Part shown: piece by piece, positions 1 to 8,480 of the stretch
How positions within the stretch are numbered: position 1 is the first letter of the stretch
Layout: each line of letters starts with the position of its first letter
NCBI RefSeq assembly: GCF_002797325.1
Contig: NZ_KZ454938.1
Span: 1,376,267 to 1,440,266 of the forward strand
Direction of reading: 5' to 3'
DNA from: Bacillus sp. FJAT-45037
GTDB lineage: Bacteria > Bacillota > Bacilli > Bacillales > Bacillaceae_D
Length of the DNA: 64,000 nt
The notes under the pieces: model-generated
Told to the model about the DNA's origin: nothing
The model's database searches: none
The model's input: only the letters and a program-made list of their open reading frames with translations
Program-made: the position numbers and the translations under genes

Positions 1-49
1 TGAATGAAAATCCCCTTTTACTCTATCCTACTTATATAGTAAGCTAGTC

Positions 50-78
50 TTGACATTTTATTGGTTCTTTCATATACT
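50..78 (+). promoter_or_regulatory. Sigma-A promoter of the MarR-type regulator
   Basis: A consensus -35 box TTGACA (50-55) is separated by exactly 17 bases from a -10 box TATACT (73-78). Because the promoter lies here, the reading frame that opens at position 50 cannot start there, and the regulator must start further in. Just downstream, GTTGC at 83-87 and TATAGCAAC at about 98-106 resemble the operator arms in front of azoR, which suggests autoregulation. Confidence 0.75.
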
Positions 79-124
79 CAACGTTGCGCAATGCATCTAT
101 AGCAACTGGTTGGGAGAGTTGACG

Positions 125-559
125 TTGAGATTAACATTACAAGATTATATTAGTATTAAAATCCATAAAACGGATCTATATTTAACGAGTTATATTAAAT
201 CAAAACTTGAAGAACACAATCTTGCCCCAGAACAAAATCTCATTATGATGCTACTTTGGGAGAAAGATGGTATAACTCAAAACGATCTTGTTGAGAAGCT
301 TGAAAAAGATAAGACGAACATCGCACGCATGGCTTCCAACTTAGAGAAAAAAGGATTTATAAAACGGCTGCATTGCTTAGATGATCGACGCTCATTAAGA
401 ATTTATCTCACTCCATCCGGTAAAGAATTGGGTGATATTGTCATTCCGATGTCAGAAAGTTTTAATGAAATTGTCTGTAAAGACCTGTCAGATCAAGAAT
501 TGTATGAGCTAGATCGACTTCTAACTAAAGTCAAAAACAATGTCCAGATGACGTTATAG
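125..559 (+). CDS. MarR-family transcriptional regulator
   Basis: This 144-residue protein has the usual MarR length and a winged helix-turn-helix: a segment around ITQNDLVEKLEKDKTNIARM followed by the wing DDRRSLRIYLT. I start it at TTG 125, seven bases after GGGAGAG (112-118) and downstream of a consensus promoter. A longer frame to position 50 would place the start inside the -35 box. It lies directly upstream of azoR, whose promoter carries two palindromic sites that also occur in part at this gene's own promoter. The likely role is a redox or quinone-responsive repressor of azoR and of itself, as MhqR and YodB are in Bacillus subtilis. The family is clear and the ligand is not. Confidence 0.88.
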   Translation: MRLTLQDYISIKIHKTDLYLTSYIKSKLEEHNLAPEQNLIMMLLWEKDGITQNDLVEKLEKDKTNIARMASNLEKKGFIKRLHCLDDRRSLRIYLTPSGKELGDIVIPMSESFNEIVCKDLSDQELYELDRLLTKVKNNVQMTL

Positions 560-580
560 ATTTGGACTCGATTCATTTTA

Positions 581-624
581 GTTGCTATAACAACATTATT
601 AGTTTAAACTGTTGTTATAGCAAC
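581..624 (+). promoter_or_regulatory. Paired palindromic operator over the azoR promoter
   Basis: Two 15-base arms, GTTGCTATAACAACA (581-595) and TGTTGTTATAGCAAC (610-624), are perfect reverse complements 14 bases apart. Each arm is itself a near-palindrome of the form GTTGYTATARCAAC, so this can be read as two MarR-dimer sites. A plausible promoter is embedded: -35 TTGCTA (582-587), 17-base spacer, -10 TAAACT (605-610). The arms therefore cover the -35 box and the transcription start, a geometry suited to repression. Confidence 0.7.
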
Positions 625-658
625 TTAATTAGTAATTCCATCAGGAGGGTTTTAAACA

Positions 659-1285
659 ATGGCAAATGTATTATTTATTAAAGCAAATTCTCGTCCAATT
701 GATCAATCAGTGAGTGTGAAGCTTTACCACACTTTCCTAGACCGTTATAAGGTAGCAAATCCAGAAGACACGATTACTGAACTGGATCTTTTTGAGGAAA
801 ATCTACCATACTATGATACAGACAAAATCAATGGTATGTTCAAACTCGCAAATGGAATTGAGCTATCTCCAAGCGAGCAAGAAGCTACTACTCTTGTAAA
901 CAAATACCTTGAGCAGTTCTTGGCTGCTGATAAAGTCGTTTTCGCATTTCCTTTATGGAATTTCACAGTACCAGCTGTCTTACACACGTACATGGACTAT
1001 TTAGCTCAGGCTGGTAGAACTTTCCGTTACACAGCTGAAGGCCCTGTTGGATTACTGACAGGTAAGAAAGTTGTGTTGTTAAATGCAAGAGGCGGCGTCT
1101 ATTCAGAAGGGCCAGCACAAAGCGTAGAAATGGCTGTTAACTTCGTAACGAATATGCTTAGCTTCTGGGGTGTAGAAGACATCTCATCTGTTATTATTGA
1201 AGGGCATAATCAATTCCCCGATCAAGCAGAAAAACTTATTGCAGATGGCTTAGAGTCCGCTCAAGTCTTAGCAACTAAATTCTAA
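659..1285 (+). CDS. azoR: FMN-dependent NADH-azoreductase
   Basis: The 208-residue flavodoxin-like protein matches the AzoR/AzoR2 family in length and motifs: N-terminal MANVLFIKANSRP with the phosphate-binding loop, the FAFPLWNFTVPAVLHTYMDY segment that packs on FMN, and LNARGGVYSEGP. The family performs two-electron reduction of quinones and azo compounds with NADH, which protects thiols. A strong AGGAGGG (643-649) precedes the ATG. The upstream MarR gene and operator pair argue for induction by quinones or azo compounds. A Rho-independent terminator follows. Confidence 0.95.
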   Translation: MANVLFIKANSRPIDQSVSVKLYHTFLDRYKVANPEDTITELDLFEENLPYYDTDKINGMFKLANGIELSPSEQEATTLVNKYLEQFLAADKVVFAFPLWNFTVPAVLHTYMDYLAQAGRTFRYTAEGPVGLLTGKKVVLLNARGGVYSEGPAQSVEMAVNFVTNMLSFWGVEDISSVIIEGHNQFPDQAEKLIADGLESAQVLATKF

Positions 1286-1297
1286 TCGCATGACTTA

Positions 1298-1332
1298 AGA
1301 GACAGTGGCTACTTGCCGCTGTCTCTTTTTTT
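1298..1332 (+). terminator. Terminator of azoR
   Basis: An inverted repeat, AGAGACAG...CTGTCTCT, encloses TGGCTACTTGCCG and is followed by a run of T residues. This is a classical Rho-independent terminator for the plus strand. Confidence 0.85.
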
Positions 1333-1355
1333 ACGTGTGACCTTAATTCATGTCT

Positions 1356-1523
1356 CTACTTCATATACGGAAATGATGGATAAGCTACAAAGGATGACGA
1401 GTTTTGATTAAATGTAGGTTTACTGATCCACGTCTCACCCATTACTTTCTCAGAGTCTAGGATGATATCTAATCGACTTCCATCATAATAGGACTTTTTC
1501 ACTTCTCGGTCTATAACCAACAC
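1356..1523 (-). pseudogene. Possible gene remnant or small ORF
   Basis: On the minus strand an open frame runs from a TAG at 1545-1547 to a TAG at 1356-1358. It could begin at GTG 1523 (55 residues) but has no convincing ribosome site. The encoded text looks protein-like (for example VKKSYYDGSRLD, SEKVMGETWISKP and a C-terminal VAYPSFPYMK), suggesting the 3' end of a lost gene. I do not recognise the family. Confidence 0.3.
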
Positions 1524-1630
1524 CCCATTTACAGTTTTATAATACTAAAGTATGACAAAAGAATGAAAAACCCTTCTTTTTTTATTAAAAGACAAAAAAA
1601 ACCAACAATTCTATTATAAAAATTTCGGGA

Positions 1631-2917
1631 CTAGTCCTTGTCGACTCCACACCACGCGATGACGGTCTCAGCAATCACTTTTGCACATATGAAGATCTGT
1701 TCAAGCTCAATGTATTCATTCGGAAAATGAGCTTTCGCTGTCACACCTGGTCCAAATACGACGCACGGAATGTTTCCTATGTTTGATAGTAATCCTCCGT
1801 CTGTTCCCCACGGTGATGCTTCTACAATGGGAGAGCTACCTGTTACGTTCTCGAATTGTTTCGTTAATAACTGCATCAATTCATGCTCGACCTCTAACGA
1901 TCCAGGCAGCCACCTTGCCCCAAACCATTCAAGACTCACTGGATGTTCTATAAACCAATCATCTTTTTCTGGAAGTCTCTTCAGCCATTCTTTCATCTCT
2001 GCTTTTGCCTCTTCTAACGATTCTTCTGGTGCCACTCCAAATCGTCCTTCCATCGTGACAAGATCAGCAACGGACGATGGCCACTCTCCCCCGCTAATTT
2101 TCCCTATGTTAATCGGGACTGGTATCGGAATTGTTTTATAGAGGGGGTCGATTATTCGCTTATTCCTTCCCGTCTCTAGCTCTCTAATATGATCAACCAC
2201 AAGCAAGCTTTTTTCAATCGCACTTACGCCCTCATAGCGTGTGCCCCCATGTGCGGCACGTCCTTTCACGTGAACTTTAAACCACATGGATCCTTGTTGC
2301 TTCGGGAAAAACTTCATATTCGTTGGTTCTGGTATGATCGCAGCATCTGCTGTATAGCCTCTCGTTAATGTTGCAAGAGTTCCCGTACCTCCACTTTCTT
2401 CTTCAATTACACTTTGAAACAAGACATCGCCTTTCAGAGAAATTCCCAAGTCTTGTATCGCTTGCATCGCCAAAAGTAACGCAACATTTCCCCCTTTCAT
2501 GTCCGTTACACCACGACCGTACATTTTTCCGTTTTCAATTCGACCACTGTATGGATGATCTGTCCACTGCATGAGGTCCCCAGCTGGCACGACATCAATA
2601 TGACCATTTAAAATAATTGACTTACCTCCGCCCTTCCCTTTTAACAAGCCGACAACATTCGGACTACCTGTAAAATCAGATTTTGAGGAGGCAAAGTACG
2701 GATGCTGACTGAGCTCGAATCCGTTTGGTTCCCACACATCAACATCGAGCTTCATCAGTTCTAACGTCTTAATGATGATCTGTTGGGCCGCAGCTTCATT
2801 GCCCTGAGTACTGTCTGCTTGAACGAGCTGTTGCAGCAATTGCACGGTCTCTTCTTTCTTGGCATGAATGACCTCGCGAATTCTTTTGCTTCGATGCGAT
2901 TTCTGTCTACTAGACAT
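1631..2917 (-). CDS. yodQ: M20-family deacylase/peptidase (YodQ-like)
   Basis: This 428-residue metal-dependent hydrolase of the M20/ArgE/DapE family shows the metal ligands in LNGHIDVVPAG and GRGVTDMKGG, the catalytic IEEESGGTG and a C-terminal AHFPNEYIEL histidine. The start chosen is ATG 2917, six bases after GAGGAGG; it overlaps the end of yodR by eight bases. It is the last gene of the lysine/beta-lysine operon and corresponds to B. subtilis YodQ. In this pathway it would remove the acetyl group from an acetylated beta-lysine-derived intermediate, but that step is inferred from context only. Confidence 0.88.
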   Translation of the reverse strand: MSSRQKSHRSKRIREVIHAKKEETVQLLQQLVQADSTQGNEAAAQQIIIKTLELMKLDVDVWEPNGFELSQHPYFASSKSDFTGSPNVVGLLKGKGGGKSIILNGHIDVVPAGDLMQWTDHPYSGRIENGKMYGRGVTDMKGGNVALLLAMQAIQDLGISLKGDVLFQSVIEEESGGTGTLATLTRGYTADAAIIPEPTNMKFFPKQQGSMWFKVHVKGRAAHGGTRYEGVSAIEKSLLVVDHIRELETGRNKRIIDPLYKTIPIPVPINIGKISGGEWPSSVADLVTMEGRFGVAPEESLEEAKAEMKEWLKRLPEKDDWFIEHPVSLEWFGARWLPGSLEVEHELMQLLTKQFENVTGSSPIVEASPWGTDGGLLSNIGNIPCVVFGPGVTAKAHFPNEYIELEQIFICAKVIAETVIAWCGVDKD

Positions 2918-3602
2918 GATCATCCTCCTCACTCGATCGATGGATCATTAAATCTCCGCTAAGCTTTAAGGAAGCACCCGTCTTTTTGATAACATCTTCT
3001 ACGCAATATGGAGCCATGACCTCTTTTAATAAAAGTGCCTTAGCAGTTACTTCAATGACTGCCATGTCGGTAATAATAAGTGAGACGCATTTTTTAGCTG
3101 TTAGCGGAAACGAGCATGAATCAACAATTTTCGGTTCTCCTGTTTTACTCGTATGATTCATTAAGACAACGACTCTTTTTGCTTTTTGTGCTAGCTCCAT
3201 CGCCCCTCCGATCCCTGGCACTCGCTTACCTGGGACAATCCAGTTTGCTAGGTCTCCTTGTGTACTTACTTCAAGCCCTCCTAAAAAAGTCATGTCCAAA
3301 TAACCTGATCGAATCATTCCAAACGCAATAGCACTATCGAAATAAGATGCTCCAGGTGCAGCGGTGACTGGGTATCCTGCTGCATTGCATAATGTTGCAT
3401 CTTCTTCTCCCGCAGGTGGAGATGGTCCCATGCCAAGAATTCCGTTTTCAGCATGAAAGAGTACATTCAGATCTGCTGAAAGATGATTTGGAATTAACGA
3501 CGGTATTCCGATTCCAAGGTTGACAATCATTCCAGCTTCAATTTCTTCTGCTGCCCGTTTAGCCATACGATTACGGATGTCTACTCCCATACCCATTGCC
3601 AA
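2910..3602 (-). CDS. yodR: CoA-transferase subunit B (YodR-like)
   Basis: Beta subunit of a 3-oxoacid CoA-transferase (family I). The catalytic-glutamate motif is visible as AENGILGMGP, and MVNLGIGIP and GGAMELAQKAKRV are family hallmarks. Length is 230 residues from TTG 3602; an ATG two codons further in (3596) with AAGGAG upstream is an alternative. It overlaps both yodS and yodQ, so translation is probably coupled. Paired with YodS it should move CoA onto a beta-keto or beta-amino acid made from lysine. Confidence 0.92.
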   Translation of the reverse strand: MAMGMGVDIRNRMAKRAAEEIEAGMIVNLGIGIPSLIPNHLSADLNVLFHAENGILGMGPSPPAGEEDATLCNAAGYPVTAAPGASYFDSAIAFGMIRSGYLDMTFLGGLEVSTQGDLANWIVPGKRVPGIGGAMELAQKAKRVVVLMNHTSKTGEPKIVDSCSFPLTAKKCVSLIITDMAVIEVTAKALLLKEVMAPYCVEDVIKKTGASLKLSGDLMIHRSSEEDDHV

Positions 3603-4279
3603 TCGACTCCTTCACTTTGAATCACGAGGTCAACAAAAATTCCAGGTGTCATCACTTGTGCTGGGTGAATCTCTCCTAGCTCTACAATTTCTTCTACTTC
3701 AACAATTGTGAAAGCTCCAGCCATTGCAACTAGTGGGTTTGTATTCCGAGCACTTGTTTCATAGATTAGGTTGCCAAACGTATCCGCTTTTTTCGCAAAT
3801 ATAATCGACACATCGGCTCTAAGGGCAGTCTCAAGTAAATAGTCTTTGTTATCTAATCTTACTTTCTGTTTCCCTTCTTCGATCACGCTCCCTAGACCAA
3901 CATCGGTTAAGAAAGCAGGGATACCTACTCCTCCTGCTCGAATTCGCTCTGCTAATGTTCCTTGTGGGGAGAACTCGACTTCAAGTTCACCATCAACCAT
4001 AAGCTGACCTGTGACGGGGTTAGAGCCAATATGTGAGGCGATCAGTTTTTTTGCCTGCTTATTTTTTATAATTTGACCGATTCCAATATGTGGGAAGGCT
4101 GAATCATTTCCTATTAGTGTTAGTTCTTTGACTCCTTTTTCTAGCATTCCTTTAATGATTGTTGGTGGATTGCCAACACCTCCAAACCCACCAAACATCA
4201 CTGTTGAGCCATCATGAATGACTGACATCGCTTGCTTTAATGTCCCTACTTTATTCAAGGATCGCTTCTCATCCATCAC
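3581..4279 (-). CDS. yodS: CoA-transferase subunit A (YodS-like)
   Basis: Alpha subunit of the same CoA-transferase, with the glycine-rich GGFGGVGNPPTII near residue 30 and the conserved SHIGSNP and FSPQGTLAERIRAGG stretches. Length is 232 residues. The GTG-ATG start at 4279 overlaps the yodT stop codon (TGA) by four bases and is preceded by a GGAGGGGG ribosome site. Adjacent, overlapping A and B subunit genes are the rule for this family. Confidence 0.93.
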   Translation of the reverse strand: MMDEKRSLNKVGTLKQAMSVIHDGSTVMFGGFGGVGNPPTIIKGMLEKGVKELTLIGNDSAFPHIGIGQIIKNKQAKKLIASHIGSNPVTGQLMVDGELEVEFSPQGTLAERIRAGGVGIPAFLTDVGLGSVIEEGKQKVRLDNKDYLLETALRADVSIIFAKKADTFGNLIYETSARNTNPLVAMAGAFTIVEVEEIVELGEIHPAQVMTPGIFVDLVIQSEGVDWQWVWE

Positions 4280-5634
4280 ATCCCCCTCCCTCTTTCTTGC
4301 ACCATGTCAGATTCAATTTCTTTCAACGTTTTCGTAAAAAGGGCGATAATCTGGTCGATTTCTACTTTCGTTGTATTCAGTGGAGGAGCAATCATAACCG
4401 CATCCCCCTCTCCGCTCGCTTTCGCGGATTGAGCTGGGTAAATGAGGAGTCCATTCTGTTGCGCTTGCTTCACAATTCGATTCGTCAATGCAAGACTAGC
4501 TGAAAAAGGCTCTTTCGATGATCGATTTCTCACAAATTCAATCCCGACCATCATGCCAATCCCCCGAACATCACCAATCATAGTAAATTGGTTAAACAAT
4601 TTTTTTATTTCTGCTTTTAAATAACGTCCGTTTTCTTCGGCCTTACGCACAAGATCGTGTTCTTCTACGTACTCAAGAACGGCTATGGCTGTTGCTGCTG
4701 ATTGTGGATTCGCACTAAATGTGTGTCCACTCATGATGAAGTTAGAACCTTTTCTTATAGGGTCTAGAACGGTCTCGCTACAAAGTGTCGCAGCAAGTGG
4801 CGTGTAACCGGCACTGAGCCCTTTTCCGAGGGCTAAAATATCTGGTTTCACATTCCAGTGATCCATCCCCAGTGGCTTACCTGTTCGACCTATGCCTGTC
4901 ATCACTTCATCTGCAATCAATAAAAGATCATGCCTTAAACAAATCTCTTTTATCTTTTCGTAGTACCCTCGAGGAGGGACAATAGCGGCACCCGCTGCAC
5001 CAATGATTGGTTCTACGATAAACGCAGCGATCTGTTCAGAACCGATCCTTTCGATCGCTGCTTCTAACTCGTTTGCACACTTCAAATGGCAAGCGGGGTA
5101 TGCTTCACCAAAAGGACAACGATAACAGGCAGGAGGTGGGACGACGGTGTTCTTTTGCAACATGGAGGCAAAACGTTCCCGACGTTTCTTATGACCAGAT
5201 AAAGATAATGCCCCGAGTGTAATCCCGTGGTAACTGGTCCATCGTGAAAGAATCTTTGTTTTTTGGTAACGTCCTTGCTCTTGGTAATGTTGGATCGCAA
5301 TTTTTATCGCTGTCTCGGTTGCCTCTGATCCACTGTTTACAAAAAAGCTATAGTAAGGCTCACTTGCTCCGACCCAATTATTTAATTTTTCTGCGAGCTT
5401 CTCTGCGGCTTCAGAAGTAAATTGTGAACGATAGACAAATGACACATGTTGCGCCTGTTGATTCATTGCTTCTATTACTTCTTTCACCCCATGACCAATG
5501 CTTGCTGTTACCGCTCCTGATGAGGCATCAAGATAGACGTTTCCCTCTGTATCGTACAAATAAATCCCTTTACCAGATGCAATCGTTGGGTAGAACTCAT
5601 CTAGCAAAGGCTTTATTACATACGATCGCTTCAT
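4276..5634 (-). CDS. yodT: Class III PLP aminotransferase (YodT-like)
   Basis: A 452-residue class III aminotransferase. The PLP lysine lies in LALGKGLSAGY, preceded by the FIVEPI and LLIADEVMTGIGRTG motifs; GSEATETAIK binds the phosphate. I start it at ATG 5634 (MKRSYV) behind a G-rich ribosome site rather than at the upstream TTG 5661. Within the operon it would deaminate the omega-amino group of acetyl-beta-lysine or its product, before CoA transfer by YodS/YodR. The family is certain and the exact substrate is not. Confidence 0.92.
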   Translation of the reverse strand: MKRSYVIKPLLDEFYPTIASGKGIYLYDTEGNVYLDASSGAVTASIGHGVKEVIEAMNQQAQHVSFVYRSQFTSEAAEKLAEKLNNWVGASEPYYSFFVNSGSEATETAIKIAIQHYQEQGRYQKTKILSRWTSYHGITLGALSLSGHKKRRERFASMLQKNTVVPPPACYRCPFGEAYPACHLKCANELEAAIERIGSEQIAAFIVEPIIGAAGAAIVPPRGYYEKIKEICLRHDLLLIADEVMTGIGRTGKPLGMDHWNVKPDILALGKGLSAGYTPLAATLCSETVLDPIRKGSNFIMSGHTFSANPQSAATAIAVLEYVEEHDLVRKAEENGRYLKAEIKKLFNQFTMIGDVRGIGMMVGIEFVRNRSSKEPFSASLALTNRIVKQAQQNGLLIYPAQSAKASGEGDAVMIAPPLNTTKVEIDQIIALFTKTLKEIESDMVQERGRGM

Positions 5635-5657
5635 CGATACCACCCCCCCTCGCCCAA

Positions 5658-5933
5658 TCAATCAAATTTAAAATAGTTGCGTTTTAAAAGCTTTGGTTCG
5701 GCCATCAACTCGTCGAACGTGATCAGGTTGGGGATTTTTTTCGTGTTAATAAGCATCAAATGATCCTCTATTTCTTCAATCAATGATTCTTCTTGATAGA
5801 CCATCCTACATATCTGACATTCAATGGCAGGTGTATCTGTTATTTCGATCGCTCTTGACCCGTCAGGTAGTTCCCAGTAGACGGTAGCTTTTATTTTCGT
5901 TGCACTCTCCCCCTCACACCACATGCATTGCAT
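5658..5933 (-). CDS. YokU-family zinc-finger-like small protein
   Basis: A 91-residue protein with two CXXC pairs (MQCMWCEG at the N-terminus and ECQICRMVY near residue 48), a likely zinc ribbon of the MqsA/YokU type. It lies three bases downstream of kamA on the same strand. YokU-type genes adjoin kamA in several Bacillus genomes. The function is unknown; a regulatory or assembly role next to lysine 2,3-aminomutase is possible. Confidence 0.75.
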   Translation of the reverse strand: MQCMWCEGESATKIKATVYWELPDGSRAIEITDTPAIECQICRMVYQEESLIEEIEDHLMLINTKKIPNLITFDELMAEPKLLKRNYFKFD

Positions 5934-5936
5934 GAA

Positions 5937-7355
5937 TCATCCTCCCTTCTCGTCACTTTCTGATTTAGGAGTGTTCTTTTTCAGTTCTGCTTGATATTTC
6001 TTTTCTTTTAGCTGATCCCTCTTTTCGCGCTTATCTTTTAAGGTGCTATGTTCCGTACTTGCTTGATAGGACTCTCGCCTTTTATGGCGTTCGAGTGATT
6101 TTGGTAGTAAGGTCGTCTGATTGTCATTTAATAAAGAGGCGATGCCGATGGTTGTTTCTTTCAATGCGGTATCTGGGTAGATTCCCTGAAAATACTCGTC
6201 TGCCCGCCCTGGCTCATAGTTTTGAGGCTCTGGATACGTCGTAATGACACCTTCAAAATTTCTCAACACCACTTTATCTGGACTTTGGGAGAGTAGGTAG
6301 TTCGGTTGTAACGTAATCTTCCCACCACCATAAGGCGCATCGACGACAAAGGTTGGTACACTATAACCACTTGTGTGTCCGCGTAATCCTTCAATAATTT
6401 CTAATCCTTTGGAGATAGGGGCTCTAAAATGACCAATCCCTTCTGATAAATCGCATTGATAAATATAATATGGGCGTACTCTTATTTTCACAAGATCTTG
6501 GCATAGCTTTTTCATAATCGGTACGCTATCGTTTATTCCAGCTAAAATTACCGCTTGGTTGCCAACAGGAACCCCTGAATTCACGAGCATTTCACAAGCA
6601 AGCTTTGATTCTTCTGTAATCTCAATCGACGTATTAAAATGTGTGTTCAGCCAGACTGGATGATATCTCTTAAGGATGTTGCATAAGTTTTCAGTTATTC
6701 GTTGCGGAAATACGACTGGTGCTCTCGTACCGATTCGAATAATCTCAACATGGGGAATCGCACGCAAGTTCTTTAATATATATTCAAGAATGGTGTCATT
6801 AATTAATAAACCGTCACCACCCGAAATTAAGACATCCCGCACTTCAGGCGTATTGGCAATGTATTCAATCGCTCCATCCAATTGCTTTTTCGGAACACCC
6901 ATGCCAATTTGGCCAGAAAAACGTCGTCTTGTACAGTAGCGACAATACATCGAGCATTGATTGGTGACGAGAAAGAGCACTCGATCTGGGTAACGATGCG
7001 TTAAGCCGGGTACTGGTGAATCTTCGTCTTCTTCTAATGGATCTTCCATATCATATTTGGTTTTCTGTATTTCTTTGCCGATCGGAACCGACTGCATCCG
7101 AATCGGACAGCGTGGGTCGTCTGGGTTCATCAGTGATGCATAATAAGGGGTTATATTTAGTGGAATCGTTTTCGTTGAAATGCGAACGCCCTCTTCTTCC
7201 TCAGGCGTGAGATGAATAATCTTTTTTAAGTCGTCAAGCGTGCGAATCGTGTTCGTTAGTTGCCAAATCCAGTCATTCCATTGCTCATCTGTAACATCTT
7301 TCCATAAGCTGAACTCTTTCCAATGACTGTCTGGCTTGTATAAGTCCATCCACAT
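5937..7355 (-). CDS. kamA: L-lysine 2,3-aminomutase
   Basis: A radical-SAM, PLP-dependent enzyme that converts L-lysine to L-beta-lysine. The cluster motif CSMYCRYC is at about residues 134-141, ISGGDGLL follows, and the PLP-lysine region is VVDAPYGGGK. I place the start at ATG 7355 (MWMDLYKPD), which has GGAGGCGATCCT directly upstream and gives 472 residues, matching KamA of B. subtilis. The frame extends 99 bases further upstream but without a ribosome site. The lysine-rich C-terminal tail (about residues 420-472) is variable in the family. It makes the substrate of AblB, encoded just upstream. Confidence 0.96.
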   Translation of the reverse strand: MWMDLYKPDSHWKEFSLWKDVTDEQWNDWIWQLTNTIRTLDDLKKIIHLTPEEEEGVRISTKTIPLNITPYYASLMNPDDPRCPIRMQSVPIGKEIQKTKYDMEDPLEEDEDSPVPGLTHRYPDRVLFLVTNQCSMYCRYCTRRRFSGQIGMGVPKKQLDGAIEYIANTPEVRDVLISGGDGLLINDTILEYILKNLRAIPHVEIIRIGTRAPVVFPQRITENLCNILKRYHPVWLNTHFNTSIEITEESKLACEMLVNSGVPVGNQAVILAGINDSVPIMKKLCQDLVKIRVRPYYIYQCDLSEGIGHFRAPISKGLEIIEGLRGHTSGYSVPTFVVDAPYGGGKITLQPNYLLSQSPDKVVLRNFEGVITTYPEPQNYEPGRADEYFQGIYPDTALKETTIGIASLLNDNQTTLLPKSLERHKRRESYQASTEHSTLKDKREKRDQLKEKKYQAELKKNTPKSESDEKGG

Positions 7356-7518
7356 AGGATCGCCTCCTTTTCCTCGTTCACCTATAGTAAAAGCAAGAAA
7401 CATGCCAAAGGAGTGAAAAAGGATGAAGTTGGACTTATTTGACTGGTGTACCAAGGGTTTGATTCGATTTGTAGGGAGTGATTAGTAGGAGATGTAAAAC
7501 TAGGTGAAAAGAGGATTG

Positions 7519-7567
7519 CCGAACAATCGGCACAAAAAAGGGATTAGTACTTTTTTCTGTGCCGAAA
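7519..7567. promoter_or_regulatory. Nested inverted repeats between ablB and kamA
   Basis: A short hairpin GCCGA-ACAA-TCGGC (7519-7532) runs into a longer one formed by CGGCAC (7529-7534) and GTGCCG (about 7562-7567), with complementary AAAAAA/TTTTTT inside the stem. The two hairpins share CGGC and so are mutually exclusive. This could be a terminator, an attenuator or an RNA-processing site separating ablB from kamA expression. The role is inferred only from structure. Confidence 0.5.
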
Positions 7568-7587
7568 AACTAGCAAGTGATCAATTG

Positions 7588-8460
7588 TCAGCAACTTGTT
7601 TTAACAAGTAGAGGGGCAGAAACGGATAAATCTTTACACCAGATATTCATATCCTCAAGGTCTTCAAAGATGTAACAGTTATTTGTTAATCGACCACCAT
7701 ACGAATAACCGAGTTGGAAGAATGCGTCATTGATCCCAAAGGATTTTGCACGGGCAAGAGAAAAAGCACAAAATATATGCCTTGAGATGAGCTCCTCTTC
7801 AAGCTTCATCAATAAATGTTTCATTAATCCGTGCGCCCTATGATCTTCTAACGTCGCACAATCGGTTAGTTCCGCATGATGATACGTTGAATGAATGTCA
7901 GCAGAAGCGGCACTAACAATTTCACCCTCGTATTCTGTAACACAGAAAATACTATTCCCATCAAGAATTTTTTTCACATAGTTTGGGTCATTCATTGGTG
8001 TTGGATAGACGTTAAATACATTCTTATACAACGCTGCTAGGGCTGGTGCATCTTCTGAAGACGCTTTTCTCATCTGATAATGAATGGGCACATCTTGCTT
8101 GATTGGTTTACGCGTTTTACGCTGAACATCAATTAAAATCTTTTGTTCTTTCTGCCACAACCTGCTCGTTCTCCGTTCATCTGAGTAGTACATTGTCAAT
8201 ACATAACCACACCCCCCATTAAAGAGACCAGCAATCCGCCCTTCCATCTGAAAGCCATAGCAGAGAAATTCTTCCCAAGCGTCTTGATGCGCTTGGACGA
8301 TAATTTTTTCATAAGGTCCTTTCGTTGCTGTCTCCTCTAAGAAATGAACTAGATCCGGTACACTTCCTCTGAACGATTCAACGCGAAGTCTTTTATTGAA
8401 TTCATCTGTCGTTAATTCCATTATGAATGTTGGCTGTTTAAATATGGTCGTAGATGCCAT
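7588..8460 (-). CDS. ablB: Beta-lysine N6-acetyltransferase (AblB/YodP-like)
   Basis: A 290-residue GNAT-family acetyltransferase that matches the AblB/YodP family in length and position. The C-terminal half carries the GNAT fold, with a CATLEDHRAHGLMKHLLMKLEEEL acetyl-CoA region (conserved core RAHGLMKHLL). It acetylates beta-lysine to N-epsilon-acetyl-beta-lysine, a compatible solute in methanogens and a catabolic intermediate here. It begins 20 bases after the sigma-54 activator gene on the same strand, with AGGAGG ahead of its ATG. Confidence 0.9.
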   Translation of the reverse strand: MASTTIFKQPTFIMELTTDEFNKRLRVESFRGSVPDLVHFLEETATKGPYEKIIVQAHQDAWEEFLCYGFQMEGRIAGLFNGGCGYVLTMYYSDERRTSRLWQKEQKILIDVQRKTRKPIKQDVPIHYQMRKASSEDAPALAALYKNVFNVYPTPMNDPNYVKKILDGNSIFCVTEYEGEIVSAASADIHSTYHHAELTDCATLEDHRAHGLMKHLLMKLEEELISRHIFCAFSLARAKSFGINDAFFQLGYSYGGRLTNNCYIFEDLEDMNIWCKDLSVSAPLLVKTSC

Positions 8461-8480
8461 TACATTAGACCTCCTTTAGC

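Noticed and set aside
50-124. N-terminal extension of the MarR protein to position 50
   Set aside because: The TTG at 50 is the first part of a consensus -35 box and no ribosome site precedes it.
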